DNA of 64,000 nucleotides from Pogonophryne albipinna (taxonomy: Eukaryota; Chordata; Actinopteri; Perciformes; Artedidraconidae), in contig CM053243.1 in assembly GCA_028583405.1 (NCBI GenBank), positions 24,144,867 to 24,208,866 of the forward strand, in the 5' to 3' direction. Position 1 is the stretch's first letter; each line of letters starts with the position of its first letter. This document shows positions 47,860-61,584 of this stretch, piece after piece. The notes beneath the pieces are model-generated. The model was not told the origin of the DNA and made no database searches. It saw only the letters and a program-made list of their open reading frames with translations. The position numbers and the translations under genes are program-made.

Positions 47860-50800
47860 AAAAACTAAGAATTGTATTTTGAGCTTAAAAGACTGGGTCA
47901 AAGCTGCTAGTATTGAATATGTTAATAACTGTGAAAATAAAAGTCAGTAATTCTAGTTGAGAGGATCTATTTAACCTACATTAAAAAAAAAACACTAATC
48001 GGTGCTGGCTGTTATAGGAGAGCGGGTACTTTGTGTCTGAGCGTTCTTCAAAAATATTTAAAGTGTTAAAGTCCAGTTGCATTAATGAGCTCCTTATCAG
48101 CATAAACCTACACTGCTGAGATACAGAAGGCTTTTGCTCTCTTAACCTGAGCATGTTAGGTCTGGAGGATATTAGAGGATGTTGCATTGTTGTCTATTTC
48201 TTTGTCTAACTACAGAGGCAACGGTGTGACTCACTGCACTTTCACCACCATACTGAGCCTTTGTTTGTACATAATCAATACAGAAATGTTCACAATGTCA
48301 AGATATCTATCTTTTTTCCTTCTTTAACTACATTGTAAAATGACAGAAAGCTCTCACCATCGTTATGTATAAAACATTTCATGCTTGATGAGTACCATTC
48401 CTAAAGTGTGAAGAGAGACAAAGAGAGACATGCCTAGCTAGGACCGGCGTATGCCATGGATGTGAAGAGATCCTCTTGAGGAGGCGGAGGGATGGAGGGA
48501 GGCAGAGGCACATTGAAGCAGATGCAGAGAAATGTGAGAGGGTGTCAGTGAGACTGGTGATGACGCGCTCATGGCTGCGGAGAGCTGGCGAGGCCGCGGC
48601 CCTGGCTCTGACTCACCTCATCCCCACGGGGCCTCCTGGTTGACGTCACTCAGCGTGCGCTGTGGCATTTCTCTGCTTCAACTTCTTTGTGAGCAGTAGC
48701 CACACATGAGCCTTTCTCACATCTGAGATACTCTGAAAAATGCATCTATCTATCTATCTATCTGTCTATCTATATCCATCTATTGATTTACTGTATCTTT
48801 ATAGCTATCTTTCTTCTAATCTATTTATTTATTTCTCCCTCTGAATGTACTACCAGAGCTTTTTCTGTTGTGCAGTTTTTTGTCTAACTACCATTGTCGA
48901 GCAAAGGTGTGACTCATTGCGCTTAAAACCTAAAACAGGGTACACTTTGTACATTGTCAATATATTACTTTAACTTGAAATGTTAAGTCATCTGACACAT
49001 TTGTTTTTGTAACATCCAACAACAATCCTGACTGTATATTACCTCCACAGTTAGATGAGTAGGGTGAAATTATAAATAATAGTTTAATGGCGTAGATAAC
49101 CTTCTCTTATGCTTAACGCTGCAGCAAGCTGCACACCTTGCAATGTTCTGCTCTCACCTCTTGGATGTACATGAAGTCCTGTTGGGAGGTAAATCACTAA
49201 GGAGCAGACGACAGCAGTAGGTGGAATGTTGCATTGCTCCAGCAGGTCATTAACATGGCCTTTACTCTAGTTATGAAAGCAATTGTAAATGATACGTCCT
49301 GCAGAGTTAAGATTGAATTTAACCATGTTTACAGCATATAACTAAATAAATACGTCATGTTTTTATTTTTTGTGTTTACATAAAAATAGTTATTATAAAA
49401 ATGATCTGCACACTGAAATAGTTTACTGTATTCACATTGAGTTTGGTAAAATTGTGGATCAAACACTGCAATGATTCCATATAATATGTTATTAGTGATG
49501 TGTAAAGCACAGTCATCTGCATATAAACGAGCTGTGTATCAGGCCACCTGCTCTTTTACACGACTGAAAACAAACAGAAAGTTAGAAGCAGACAAGTACT
49601 GTATAAGGGAGCATGCTGGTATAGGTTCTAAAAATAAAACATACTAGTTGGCAGCGTGTACTCCTGTAATCAGCTTACATTTGTTGGCAACAAGCAGTGT
49701 ATTGGAATAGGATTTTGGTGCTTTTCTTTAACATTTAGATCACCATAAAGTTGAAGCTGGGTCTAACAAGTAAAAAACACCAATCAGAGATCTGCTTTAT
49801 GTGTCTGGCATGTGACTGAAATGAATAGTGCAATGCTCTGCTCTGTTTTTGCTCAGAAGCTTTAGCCCTCAGCAGTACCGACCAAGAGAAGACCATGCAC
49901 CACCCAGACTTGCTGCTGGGGAGAAACCATGGGCAGGGTGAGGGTGGTACACTGGTACAGAGTAGTGCTGGAAGACAAACGGACTTAGATTTATTCCTAA
50001 AAGTATCCAAAAGTGTTTCAAGAATTAGCTACCATGCCCGAGTCCACACAGTACAAACACAAGCCCAAAGTCTCTCACATCACACGTTGCTTTGTGGTGC
50101 TGAGCAAATATCCAGAGGGACCTGGACACAACAAACCACACACTTCAACCTATCCATTCTGCCTCTACGTGTTGAAAGTGTTGGCAGTAAACCCAACAAA
50201 GCAGGTCTTACTACTACCCGCTTCTTCCTAGTGGAGAGCTGCAGCAGGATTAGGATCCTACGGCTCCCAGGGGACCCAACACAAATGTTGCAGGAACAGG
50301 ATGTATTTACTCTAATGCAGGCAGAAGTGGGCGGTCAGCATCATAATTACAGGATGAACGCTGGATAAAATTTCATATTTATGGTATGGAAATAAGAGAG
50401 GCTGTTATTGTTTGGCAAACTGCAAGCAAATGTATCATCTTCCAGTAAACTGTACTCATCTAATGTGATCAATATAGTGTTTTAAATATTGTGCATGGAT
50501 GGTTTAGTTCTGTTAAGAGTAATACTCACACTGCAGCTCTGAAGTCTGACTCAAACATCTCCATTGCCAAAGGAAACTACATTTAGTAAAAGAAAGCAGC
50601 GAAGGCTTCTGTAATGTTTTATTTCGTTTTAGTTTCTCCTGCCATGTTTTGCTATTTATTTTTAAAGGAATTGACGTTGGCTTATTGCATTTATAAAGAT
50701 TAAAATATTTGATTGTGTCTATGGAACGGGGGAGAAAGATTTTAAGTTGATCTGCAGGAGTGGGTAAGGCTTGACATCCGGCGGGAGCGAGATCTGGGTG

Positions 50801-50990
50801 CCACAATGGTCACATTCAGAAGGAAATGATGTGTCTAAAGAGTTAGGGATATCACAAATGTCTCTCAGTCTGTATTGCAACATAGCAGCTTCCATTTTAA
50901 AACTAAATATACACATGAGTGTCATTGGCATAACATGAATGGGCCATTCTTACAAGATAGCATTGCAAAGGGGGAGCATAAACAAACCAA
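47860..50990. other. Non-coding DNA with a GC-rich patch at 48.5-48.66 kb
   Basis: No gene recognised. Positions 48545-48660 are CpG- and GC-rich in an otherwise AT-rich region and include a GAGGTGAGT donor-like site on the minus strand, but no continuous exon frame. A (TCTA)n tract lies at 48744-48774. The 157-residue open frame at 49895 has no family features. Confidence 0.45.
48744..48774. repeat. (TCTA)n microsatellite
   Basis: About seven tetranucleotide units with one variant. Confidence 0.9.
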
Positions 50991-50993
50991 CAA

Positions 50994-53900
50994 GTCCTCC
51001 AACTCATACGACCAAATAGGTCGATTGTTCAAGCCCTTATTACGACAAAATAGGTTGTTTGTTCAAGCGCTTAATACGACCTATAATCACGTTTTAAAGT
51101 TTACGACCTCTAGTGCGCCCGTTGATTGCAAACGTTATAGAGGGTTGTTTATTCACAAATAACCCTGACCATTGTAGGATAGTTTGGCCAATAAAATGCT
51201 TTTTGATTAGATTTCTAGCGAGAAGTGTATATTGTAGCCTACTTTTATAATTCACGTCCAGTGGATGTGTAGGATCTATAGTTTGATAGATATTACGAAG
51301 ATCATTTGAGATTTCGCCAGGAGAACGTGTATATGCGGCAGCTTCCATGTAAAGTTAGCGTCAACCCTCACGGGGTGAAAATAGTATTTCCGGTCTCGAC
51401 GTTTTCATAATAAAACCAATGATCAAATGATTTAACAGTGATATCTGCAGTCCTCATCCACTAAAAAACATCAGTTTATCCTTGTTTATTACACAACATT
51501 AATTGGTTTAAATTGTGTACAATGCTTTTGTGTTTTTCCCATAGGTTTTTCACTTTCGATTCTGAGACACATTTATTTTTTCAGAGGTTTTGATAGGCGA
51601 AAATATCGATTGTTTTAGCCGCAATGCACGTCGGGATATGGTGTTTATGCGATATGAAATCGGAAAACTTTTTTTTTTTTTAAATGAAATAATACTTTAT
51701 TCCGAGTGTTCTTGCTTTTCTCTTTGGAAGTCATCACAAAACGGCATTGTAATACACGGTTCGGCTGCATTAAATATTACATATCTGCCGTAGTTCTTTA
51801 TTTATAGAGCCCTGATCAGAAGACTTCATGACGAACTGGAAGAAATGCCGCCGAAACTGAATATGTGAGGTGGATCATAAATATATTAGCAATTAAACAA
51901 CATCTTCCATTTCTTTTCACACAATACGTCTCCTTGCAGTATCAACTGACTTTTATATTTGATCCAATTGGTAGATAAGCTGTATTTACACCATAACGGT
52001 GCACAGCTGATAGGAAGGGACTTGTAGTTTTTAAAGATATTACTGATTTTCTTTGAATTAAAGAATGTAATATACTGAGTTGAGAGAATAGTCAGGGGTT
52101 TTGGGTGATGGGAGACACATCTATGGAATCACAATTTCAATAGCTGATATTATTATGTTGTAGTGCCGTAAAAAGAGAGTCGGAGGCGGTGTATTAAGAA
52201 TGGAGTTCCAATCTTTATTATCCATTAATATCAGAGAGGTTAACACATGAACTGCTCTGCCTGACGAGCTAGCAGGAATGGCAGCTAAAGCTACAGGTGT
52301 TCTCCACTAAAGGGTCCGTGTGGCAACACAATAAGCAAGGTGAATTACATGGTGTCACCACAATGTTTTATTAACTAGACCACTGGTTTTTTAACCCGCA
52401 CCGCCTAGTGGTTGAAGCACGTTATTACATTTTTTTGTTGAATGTTATATTTGATGAAAACATTTAAATATTAAGAGTAGCCTACATACAAAATAGGGGG
52501 AAAGTAGAAGGTCAATGATAGAAATATAGAATAGAAAATATCAAGAAGATACTGTAGTGATCACTACAATAAAACAGTTTAGTGCAACGTCCTAAGATAT
52601 TAATAGGAGGATGTGCAAAACAGACAAACTAATAAGGCTTTATTTAAACATTAAAGAATACTTTAAGTCTTCCTAAGATGTCTGGTCTTCTTTTGAATAA
52701 GAAAAAAACGTTGGGGGTATCAACAGATAAATATTAAATCTGACAAAGTACTTTTATTCTGGCACTTGACAATCACCTTCCCTGAATTTTACTCAGGTAT
52801 AACTAAAGTCTGATTTAAGGGTTGTTTATATTTCACATCATTAATCAGAATCTGCAAAGTAACAAAAATAAATATAGTGGAGTAAAAATACCAGGTTAAC
52901 CTCTGAATTGTAGTGGAGTAGAACAAAGTAGTACATGCTGCTGTAACAAAAACATTTCCCAACTTGGGATCAATAAAGTATATCTTATCTTATCATATCT
53001 TAAGATGATCGATGGCTACTGCCTTATTTGCAAAATGTGCCTCTGAACCTTGACAAGTGCATGTTTCAGGCTTATCAATTAACAACAAATTGTGGGAAAT
53101 ACGAAAACGTCTTTTAAAACTACAATTCCCAGTAGAGACGTGCCATAGAACATTTTGCGAAACCATAGACTGTGCGAAACACACAATAGCCAGCATGTGT
53201 AGTTCTGGGGGGGGGGAGCTGGGCTGGAGCCGTTCGAGTCCAGTTTTGGATAGCCTGCCGTGGTTCCATTCCATTTCAAAGAGCTGTTTGACGCTCGGCA
53301 TAACCTTGTCGCACTGCCACTCCAACATCCAATCACAGAGCTTGAGGACTAATCACGGGGTTTGTAAAGCAAGGCGGATGTTGTAGTCCCAATAGGGGAT
53401 AGGGGATTCTGGGTAGTGTAGTGTCTTCGGAAACTCTGTAGTGTCTAAACTCCGAAAAAACTATTTGTTTCTCCGAATCGAAGGTTAAAAACACAAAAGC
53501 ATTGGACACAATTTAAACCAATCAATATTGTGTAATTAACAAGGATAAACTGATGTTTTTTAGTGGATGAGTAATGCAGATATCACTGTGTAATCATTTG
53601 ACACAGTGAGGGGAATACTTCCGGTTTTATTATGAAAACTTCGGGACCGGAAATACTGTTTTCACCCCGTGAGGGTTGACGCTAACTTTACATGGACGCT
53701 GATATACACGTTATCCTGGCGAGACCTCAAATCATCTTCGTAATATCTATCAAACTATAGATCCTACACATCCACTGGACATAGATTATAAAAGTACAAT
53801 ATACTCTTCTCGCTAGAAATCTAATCAAAAAGCATTTTAATGGCCAAACTATTGCACAATTTAGGATTTTCCAGAGAGGGTTATTTGTGAATTAAAGAAT

Positions 53901-54037
53901 CTCCGGAGCGTTTGCAATCAATGGGAGCATGTTGTTTCTTACACAACCACTAGAGGTGCTACACTTTAAAACGTGACTCTGGGTCGTAAAAAGCTGCTGA
54001 ACAATCGACCTATATGGTAGTTTTTTATAGGAGGACA
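50994..54037. mobile_element. 3-kb element with about 550-bp inverted arms, containing X blocks
   Basis: Arms 51010-51575 and about 53455-54030 are reverse complements with scattered differences. Shared marks include TAGGTCGATTGTTCA, AAAATGCTTTTTGATTAG, GATCTATAGTTTGATAGA and GGTTGACGCTAACTTTAC. The interior (51576-53455) holds the second copy of repeat X in inverted orientation relative to 2.9-18.4 kb. Arm 1 has a roughly 40-bp tandem duplication at 51006-51085. No transposase. A fold-back or long-TIR non-autonomous element is most likely. Confidence 0.75.
51705..53295 (-). repeat. Dispersed repeat X, second copy
   Basis: Blocks 51705-52150, 52385-52752 and 53213-53295 match 18040-18452, 3368-3714 and 2868-2952. 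About 230 bp separate the first two blocks. The copy shows how the interrupted locus may have looked before DIRS-1, A, B and DIRS-2 arrived. Confidence 0.6.
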
Positions 54038-54254
54038 GGCTGAAACAAACTGAATACATTCGGTTTCAGTTCTCGCTGAATCACACATGACATATATCGA
54101 GACAGATACAACACCATAAAGCTCACTATAGGAATAGGACAATTTCCTTATGGAAAGTTGTCAAATAATGTTGCACCTCGTTATTGTTAACTATTTAGTT
54201 GCTTGGCAACCACTTTTATAAAGGCCTAAAAAGTACCCAAACAATGTCCTTGAA

Positions 54255-55413
54255 CAGTGGCGGCTGGTGGAAATGATTTTAGGTGGGGCTATTGTAATGG
54301 TGAATAAACCACACGGGGAACATTTTGAGAAATGACCCCTTAAATTATGACTTCTGGTGATGTTAGAGATATGAGAAGACTGATCAATACCTCCATAATC
54401 TTCAGTGTGGTTAGCTATGCATCTTCCAAAACTTCCAAATACCTTGTCCTGGATGTAGTTTCTACAGTAAACTGTGCAACAGTACAGTAGGCCCACACAA
54501 ACTGCAGAACACCGGTTCTTTGGGAACACTCAAATGATTTAATTCCCATTTAAAATCAGGAGACTAAATACGAACATTATATGCAGACACAGACGTGGTT
54601 CAGAAACACAGAAATATTAGAAAACAGACCATTAAGGCAAAACATCGAGTTTGATGGATGCTGTCAAAACTCAACTACAATAATATGTGTGTGTGTGTTT
54701 ATTTATCACGGGCACATAGTATCTGTCCCCGCCTGTTTGAAGAGCAAGCATGGGAAACAAAAGACAGTGTTTACCTGTTTGCATCCAGCTAGTCACACAC
54801 ACAGTTACACAGTTCAATTATGTAATTGACATAATTAATAGATAGTTTAGCTTCTCACCATCATTTGCTGTGACCCACTGATGTTAACGATCATAACTGA
54901 AAGGCTGCCTGTCAAACGTAAACATTCAGCCACGTGACTCGCAAACTCTCGGGAGAGTTTTATACAAGACGGATCCTTTATAGCCATAACCCTGCACCGG
55001 GCGCTGACATTGGCGCCCGGTGATCATCAGATTTGACGACGCTGGTTGGCTGAAATTATGTTTCGGAGGCATAATTTACAGATAGCAACATTCAGCTGCT
55101 AGCGGCTGCTAGCAGCTGCTGCTGCACTGGTTGAGGGCTCCTCTCTTAGCGCCCAGACGAGAGAGGGTAATGATACACGGGCAAGGCCAGGCAGGAAACA
55201 TGTGACTTATCAGTAACTTTAGACATCGTAACACAATTTTAAACGAGATTTTTGTAGATTATACATTTTATTGATACCAATTATATAATATTTACCTTGT
55301 TCATTACAAATAAAAATAAAACTTTTTTTTTTTTTTTTAAATATATATATTTTTTTTTATGTGGGAAGAGGTGGGGCGGCGCCCCTAGCGCCCCTATGGG
55401 CCGGCCGCCACTG
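54255..55413. mobile_element. hAT-type non-autonomous element
   Basis: Ends CAGTGGCGGCTGGTGG and, reversed from the right end, CAGTGGCGGCCGG. A subterminal GGCGCCCCTAGCGCCCC stretch lies at the right end. No clear 8-bp duplication remains (TCCTTGAA against AATATGGA). About 1.16 kb without transposase. Confidence 0.6.
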
Positions 55414-57920
55414 AATATGGAACATACAAAGTCATTTAAGCCATGTTAATGTGATCAATGACCAAGTGTTGGAATAGAATTTGATCTTGATTTTGATAAT
55501 TGCACATTGCCAATTCAAGTAGTAGTCAGGTCATGGACCATGCCGTTTATATGCAATAAATACAATAACAATCTATAATGGATTACCCAATAATAGTAGT
55601 CCCCCAGAATTGTATAACATAATACTTTTATTGAGTTAAAGTCGAGCCTAGGCTATATGAAGTAAATAATGCTTCATTGTGATTCTAGTAGGCAATGACA
55701 AACATATTTTTTACTTTTTATTTAGAACTTTTCTCTGAGAGGTTTGGTACATATACAGTATTCTACTGTTGTTTGTTTATGGCATAAAGATAAACTATTG
55801 ACAATTAAAGCAATTGAATGAAATTTGACAATAATCATTCAATTTTCTTAAAAGAAAAAAATCCTTTATGTAGATCCACTTACTAGATTTTTCACATAAT
55901 TTAAACAGGAAATGGTTCAATAAATGAATAAATGCATGTAATGAACCTTTGCTTTGCTTTTGTATGTATGTATAGAAACATTTTATTATTTTTTATTTAG
56001 TCGATGTCCGTGTTCAGTGAACCTCGGTAATCTGTGACCTGTGTTGCCATCTTCATCTTCTTTAAAAAGGACCACAATGGAAATAAGGGTTTTTTAAACT
56101 TTAATGTGTTGCCTTTAAATGTTCAATAAAATGAGTTTGTGACAGTGTATGCTATGTTATGTATATATATTAGCCAACTGTTTGTCTGACAAACTTTTAC
56201 TATCAAGTCGATCAGTGACCCTTAATATTTGAGCAGCTGTTGATGCTGGAATTGCCTGAAATAGTCAAGCTATAAGCAGAACTGTAAGAGACATTATATC
56301 AACAACATTGTAAGTATCTCTGCCAAAAAATGAGCAAAAAGGCAGAACAGATCACAGTCTCAGTCCTGTGTTAACAATGTCACGGCAAAGTCCACAGGCC
56401 AACAGGGCTCACAGTGATGACTATAAAACGACTCATAGGTATCCATTAAACACTGGAGTGAAGCTGTCATGTATATAGAGTAATTTACTCTCGCACAAAC
56501 TTTATCATTTTAACCCCAGGGTGACTGTTCAGCGCATGACCTCCGTTTCACTGTCATTGGAGCGAGTGCTGCTTCTGTAAGAGCCAAATTGACGACTGCA
56601 GGGAATATTGCAGGCTTGTACCCAGACAGGCAATTTTCCCTGTGGTGGGATAATGGCAGTAAGTGGGGGGGTGGTAAGATTTAGTCATATACTGTACACC
56701 TACTTGGAGGGTGGTGATTTTATTCTGCTGCCGCCATCCAATATATCGCCTCATTGGTGTTGATTACAGACAGCTCCTGGTTTCTATGTTTTGCCATCTC
56801 ACCTCCTACAACCTAATTTGAAGGCAGTTGTTTTTTTATTCTTCCAGTGTAATTGTATCTCTTTCTTATTTTGTTACTTTACCCCCGTAAAGGAAAATAC
56901 CTTTTATTTTTCCTGGAAGAGCATTTTTAGAACTGCTTGGAAATGAAACACATTTTAGTGACACAGCTTGAACTGAATTTCCGAGAGCACAAAGAAAAAC
57001 ACAAATCATCCACTTCCATTTTCAATGGAGCAGGTTCAGAGAAAATACCGTGCTGACATTATAGATTCAAGTCTTTAACCTGGTCTCTATTTTTGTGTGA
57101 TGGTTAATCACATTACCACACTTTGATGAAAAAAACATGAACCTATTTAACTGTACAACATGTCACACAGTTTTTCAATGACTTATTCTGCAGTCAGATG
57201 TAGACTTTAAAACATTTAGGCTGTGTCAGAACAAATTATCTATAAAACAAAATCTCTCATTTGCATTTAACACCTGGAATCAATATTCATTTACGTTTCC
57301 TCCATGTATTGTAATTATGCAAACACAAAAGCAATGCAGAGCTGGCAGTCTCAACATACTGTACATGACGCATACACGTCAAGTTACAGTAAAGGATGTG
57401 GGTTACTCTCTTAGGTCTGCTAGATCTGCAAAGGGAGAGTCATGTCACTTTAGGCAAAGGTTTCTTATCCTTAATAATTAAAGTCAAGTAGTCAATTAAA
57501 AAAACATTGGAATAATGTAAAGCAAGTTTGTGTACACAAAATGTACCAATGTGCAATGGATACAGACTTATTCCTGCCTTATACCAGACAACTCCTTTTA
57601 AAAACAAAATATTTCCCTGTACTGTTGCTCCACTGGAGGGTTTGAGGTTAAAATGGAGCTGTTTTTTTAATGATGTCATCTGGAGTATGTATTATATTCC
57701 ATATATTGGGTGGAACCATTTATTAAATTGTGACTATAGAGCTTACATATCCAGATACTGATCACATGTTAATACCAGTTTTAAATTATCCAATCCTATC
57801 CTATAAAAACTGTGCTTATTGCATTGTAATGTATGAATATCTACCTTGTTCTCAGCTTCTTGAACTAACAATAAGGTTTTACCATTTAGATTTTACCATC
57901 TAAGATGTGTGACGACCCCT
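55414..57920. other. AT-rich non-coding DNA
   Basis: No gene or repeat end recognised. Positions 57240-57340 carry an octamer ATTTGCAT and an ATTATGCAAA motif and look non-repetitive. Confidence 0.45.
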
Positions 57921-57990
57921 GTCTATTTCACTCCTCACATCTGTTATGGCCAAGAGCCAGGCCATGACAGATGTGAGGAGTGAAATAGAC
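57921..57990 (+). other. Hairpin: 31-bp stem, 8-base loop
   Basis: Arms 57921-57951 and 57960-57990 are complementary over 31 positions with a single exception that would be a G-U pair in RNA from the plus strand. The loop is AAGAGCCA. It could be a small-RNA precursor, a recent palindromic duplication or an assembly fold-back. Confidence 0.6.
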
Positions 57991-60900
57991 CTTTTCTTCT
58001 ACGGGACTCCCTCTTGGCTGCGGCAGGGTTTGTTATACAGCCAGACAGAAATAAACAGGTGCAAAAATGCAATTGGCTGTTATAGCAGGAAAGGAAGCCA
58101 GTGTTGTGTCTCCTTCAGTTGGAGATACTGGAGTAACAGAGATGGCATCAGGTCACCCTCTTCACCGCCTGACACAGCAAGAGGTGCTCTGATGACGGCT
58201 CAGGCATAACCAAGAGGCTGCCATCAGCTCCAGGATGCACTAACCACCACTCATCATGGCAGCTTGGAGGTGATGGATTTGGGTAAACTGTTAAGAGGGT
58301 AGGACTTGTGATTAACATTTTCAATGTCATATTTGAATCCCTTAAACTAAGTTACAAATTGAAAGTCAGCTAAATGCAGGATTCGCCCCTGGCTGTGCAG
58401 TATCGCAGTATTATCCAACATGGCTGTCTTCTTTCACAGTTGGATCTTCTTCCCATGAGACCTGCAGGCCCCTGCGTCAATCACAACAATTATTCAAATA
58501 GCTTTGACCTCAGTGTTTTTCTCTAAGAAGTCTTTTTATAGCAGGCGGAGCAGCAGAGATGGGCGGGAGTCAGAGAGTTGGAGGGAGGGGAGTAAAGATG
58601 TGGATGGAATGAGCTTTCTTTCTCGGCTCAAAAACTAAAACATTCTTCAGCCTGTCAGAGGGGGAGCCACAGGATGACGCTTGTCTCTCTCCTCACACAT
58701 CGCCTGGCTCTCTTCTCTCTGCCAGAAATGAAGACATAACAAAAAAACAGCAGTCAGAGTTAGATGAATAACCAGAGGTACGGCATTGTCATTCATCTTG
58801 CTTGCTACTTTAGTGTTACGTTTATTTCTCTTCTTTTTTACTGTTGTCATATTTTTGTCTGGTTCTCGTTAGTTTTTTTGCTAGAGCTGTTGCTCTTCAA
58901 ACATATAAATACACATGAGCTGGACCATCAATAACCATTGCCTGTTCACAGTTATTTTACAAAACCGGAGTGGTATAAGTTTCACATCTCGATTTTTCCA
59001 TTTCAATCTTCAAAGTAAAAACAAAATGTAAAGCCAACATGAACAGAATATGATGAAACCACAGAGCATTACATGTACAAATCCTAGTTGTAGTTGAAGT
59101 TTCATGGTATCCTCTAAAAGTCAACAGCAGAATCACCTCTGCAACTGAAGTTTCTTTTCACAATTGACTAACCTGCAACTTATTTGTGTCAACCAATAAT
59201 CGTTAAGTCTATGAGATGTCAAAAAGCAGTTAAGAAATGACCCAAACATATCTCAAATGTGTTGTTTGTTCAAAGTTAAGCAACAAGTTGTCTCATGTGA
59301 GAAGATGGGATCAGAGATTGTTGCGTTTTTTAAACAAAATCTTAAATGGCCAGAATTTATCGACAGGTATTCAGTCAAATAGTATTCATATGTTCTTAAA
59401 CCTTTGTCCTCACCTGTGTGGCCTCCTTTAACTTTAACTAAGGTTGTACATTAAAAACGAGGGAAACAGTGAGATTGTTGTTGGCTGCCTGAAATTCACT
59501 GTTATAATGTATGATGTCCTTTATTGTTTTATGTTTCATGTGGAACCTATATGCTGCAGGTCTCCCTTGAAAAAGAGATCTATGATCTCAATGGGACCAA
59601 TCTCGTTAAATAAAGGTTTGAAATAAAATAAAATAATAATGCAACACATCAGTCCTTAACTGACCATTTCTTCTGTTGGTGGGCAGCCAAACAGACTCTT
59701 TGTGTCTGTAAAAGCAGAAGGTTTTTTTCTGTATGTGGCGGAGACATTGATAAATGACATTATTTCTTTTGTTGGGTGTTATGTTTTGCTTTCCTATAGA
59801 AAACAATAAAAAAAGGAGAAAAAAAGTTTGGTAGTTGGTCTCCTAATAATCATCTGGATATAATGGAAACAATCAAATAATGTTCAATGTCAACGTTTTA
59901 TTTTCATTGGTAGTTTTTCTTACCTTTTACAAGTTTCAACTCAGTGGGACTAATGGCATTTCATGTTTCCCTCAATCCTTTTCAAATCTGGCTTGTATCA
60001 TGGCGACACTTCAGTTGCCCTCAACTCATTCAACAGTATGTAAGTTCTTAAAAATGTAAATCCTTACTCTGGATATTTGTTTTACATTTTCAGTTTGTAA
60101 CATGTTAGCTCTTTTAGCTTTACACTTAACTGTGTGATGACAAAGTGATTCAAGGCATGGAAGTCACTAACTTTGCCTCATTACAAGTTATCTGGCCCTG
60201 TGCAGTTTAAGGTGTGCCACCTAAATTAGAGATTGGCTCTAACAAATGTTGAGACAATGATAAGCACATATGATATAAAATGATTCAAATAAAAAAAAGA
60301 GATGTGAGTATGAGCCACACATGTAGACAGTGAGGTGCAATTTGTGAACCACTAGTGGGCCACTCCTGATTCATAATCCTTTAGTGTAATTTTTCGGGTT
60401 ATAGTGAGTCTGTGAAAGATTGAGGCTTGAATCAAACATCCTGTGCTGACGTATTGAGCTCACACTATCCAGATTCATTTATCGTACCTCTGTGCTCTTC
60501 AGCCTGTGGAAAAGCAAACCTACCAACCAATGTGCAGTGCAAATCTTTAAAACCAAAATAAAAACACCATTGTTGTGTGCTCTTTTGTTGAAATTGATAA
60601 TTGTAGGTATCAAGTGAAGACATTAATCCTGTCTTCATGTTTGTTAGCAGCAGGTTAGATTATGTTGATAGTGTCTGCCTGCAGCTTCAGAGACGTGATT
60701 CAACAACAGTAGCTATTAGTTACGCATCTGGTAGTCAATTTATGGATTGATCCAAGTCTACAATAATAGCTTCGTTTTACAGCATATTTACTGTTATCTG
60801 AGGTAACTGTTTCCATGGCGATTGAGAATTTGCAGTGGTAGATAACAGTAATTTATATTACTGATGTTCCCGTCTTATCATCTCCTGCATCGAGCAACAA

Positions 60901-61584
60901 ACATCAGTTGTTAAAGAAAAAAAACAAATTGAAACCATGTATTTTGGTACATGTACATTCAATTTTCTAGCCTGACACTATATCTGCAATTGCTTGCAAG
61001 ACTGTAAAAATCCCTGTCTCAACAGTGGATAATGGTTATTTGAGCTTCAACTGATATGACCCCTTATCAGATGCTTATATCTGAGACGTTATGTTACAAA
61101 AACACAAATATCGGGGCAAAACATTTGACATTTATCCATGACATCAGCATACCCAGACACATAGAATTACCATAATGTTAAACACAGTAGATGAGGTATT
61201 ATGTCAATAAGAAAATAAGAAGTAAAAGTCCTGCTTTCAAAATGTTATGTTGAGTTAAGTACAGGTTTCTATATTAAATCTCAGTCTTCAAAAGTAAGTA
61301 GTAAAGTTCCCTGTCATATTGAGTACAGAGTAGCAGAATATGGACATATTTAAGAATAGTGCGAGTAACTCACACTTCCACAAATGTATCACACAGCATC
61401 ACTCATGATGGACAGTTTAAAAATTGAAAACCAAAGATATCTTCTTTGGCGCCTACATTACCCACAATGCAACTGAACTACTATAATGCTACATGCTAGT
61501 ACTTATGTTGCTTCCATCTGCATTAGCAGTCTTATCTCAAGGAGAGAGATGAAAGGCAGGCGACACAGGTCTCACTTCTTTATA
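57991..61584. other. AT-rich non-coding DNA
   Basis: No gene recognised; open frames are at most about 80 residues and without family features. No transposon ends seen. Confidence 0.5.

Noticed and set aside
47583..47901. Met/Cys/His-rich open frames
   Set aside because: Artefact of the pentanucleotide microsatellite.
48545..48660. GC-rich patch as a host exon on the minus strand
   Set aside because: A GAGGTGAGT donor exists, but the frame starting at the nearby ATG stops one codon before it; no acceptor or protein similarity.
49895..50368. 157-residue open frame as a gene
   Set aside because: Composition is random, no domain or motif, overlapping frames on both strands, no promoter or splice context.
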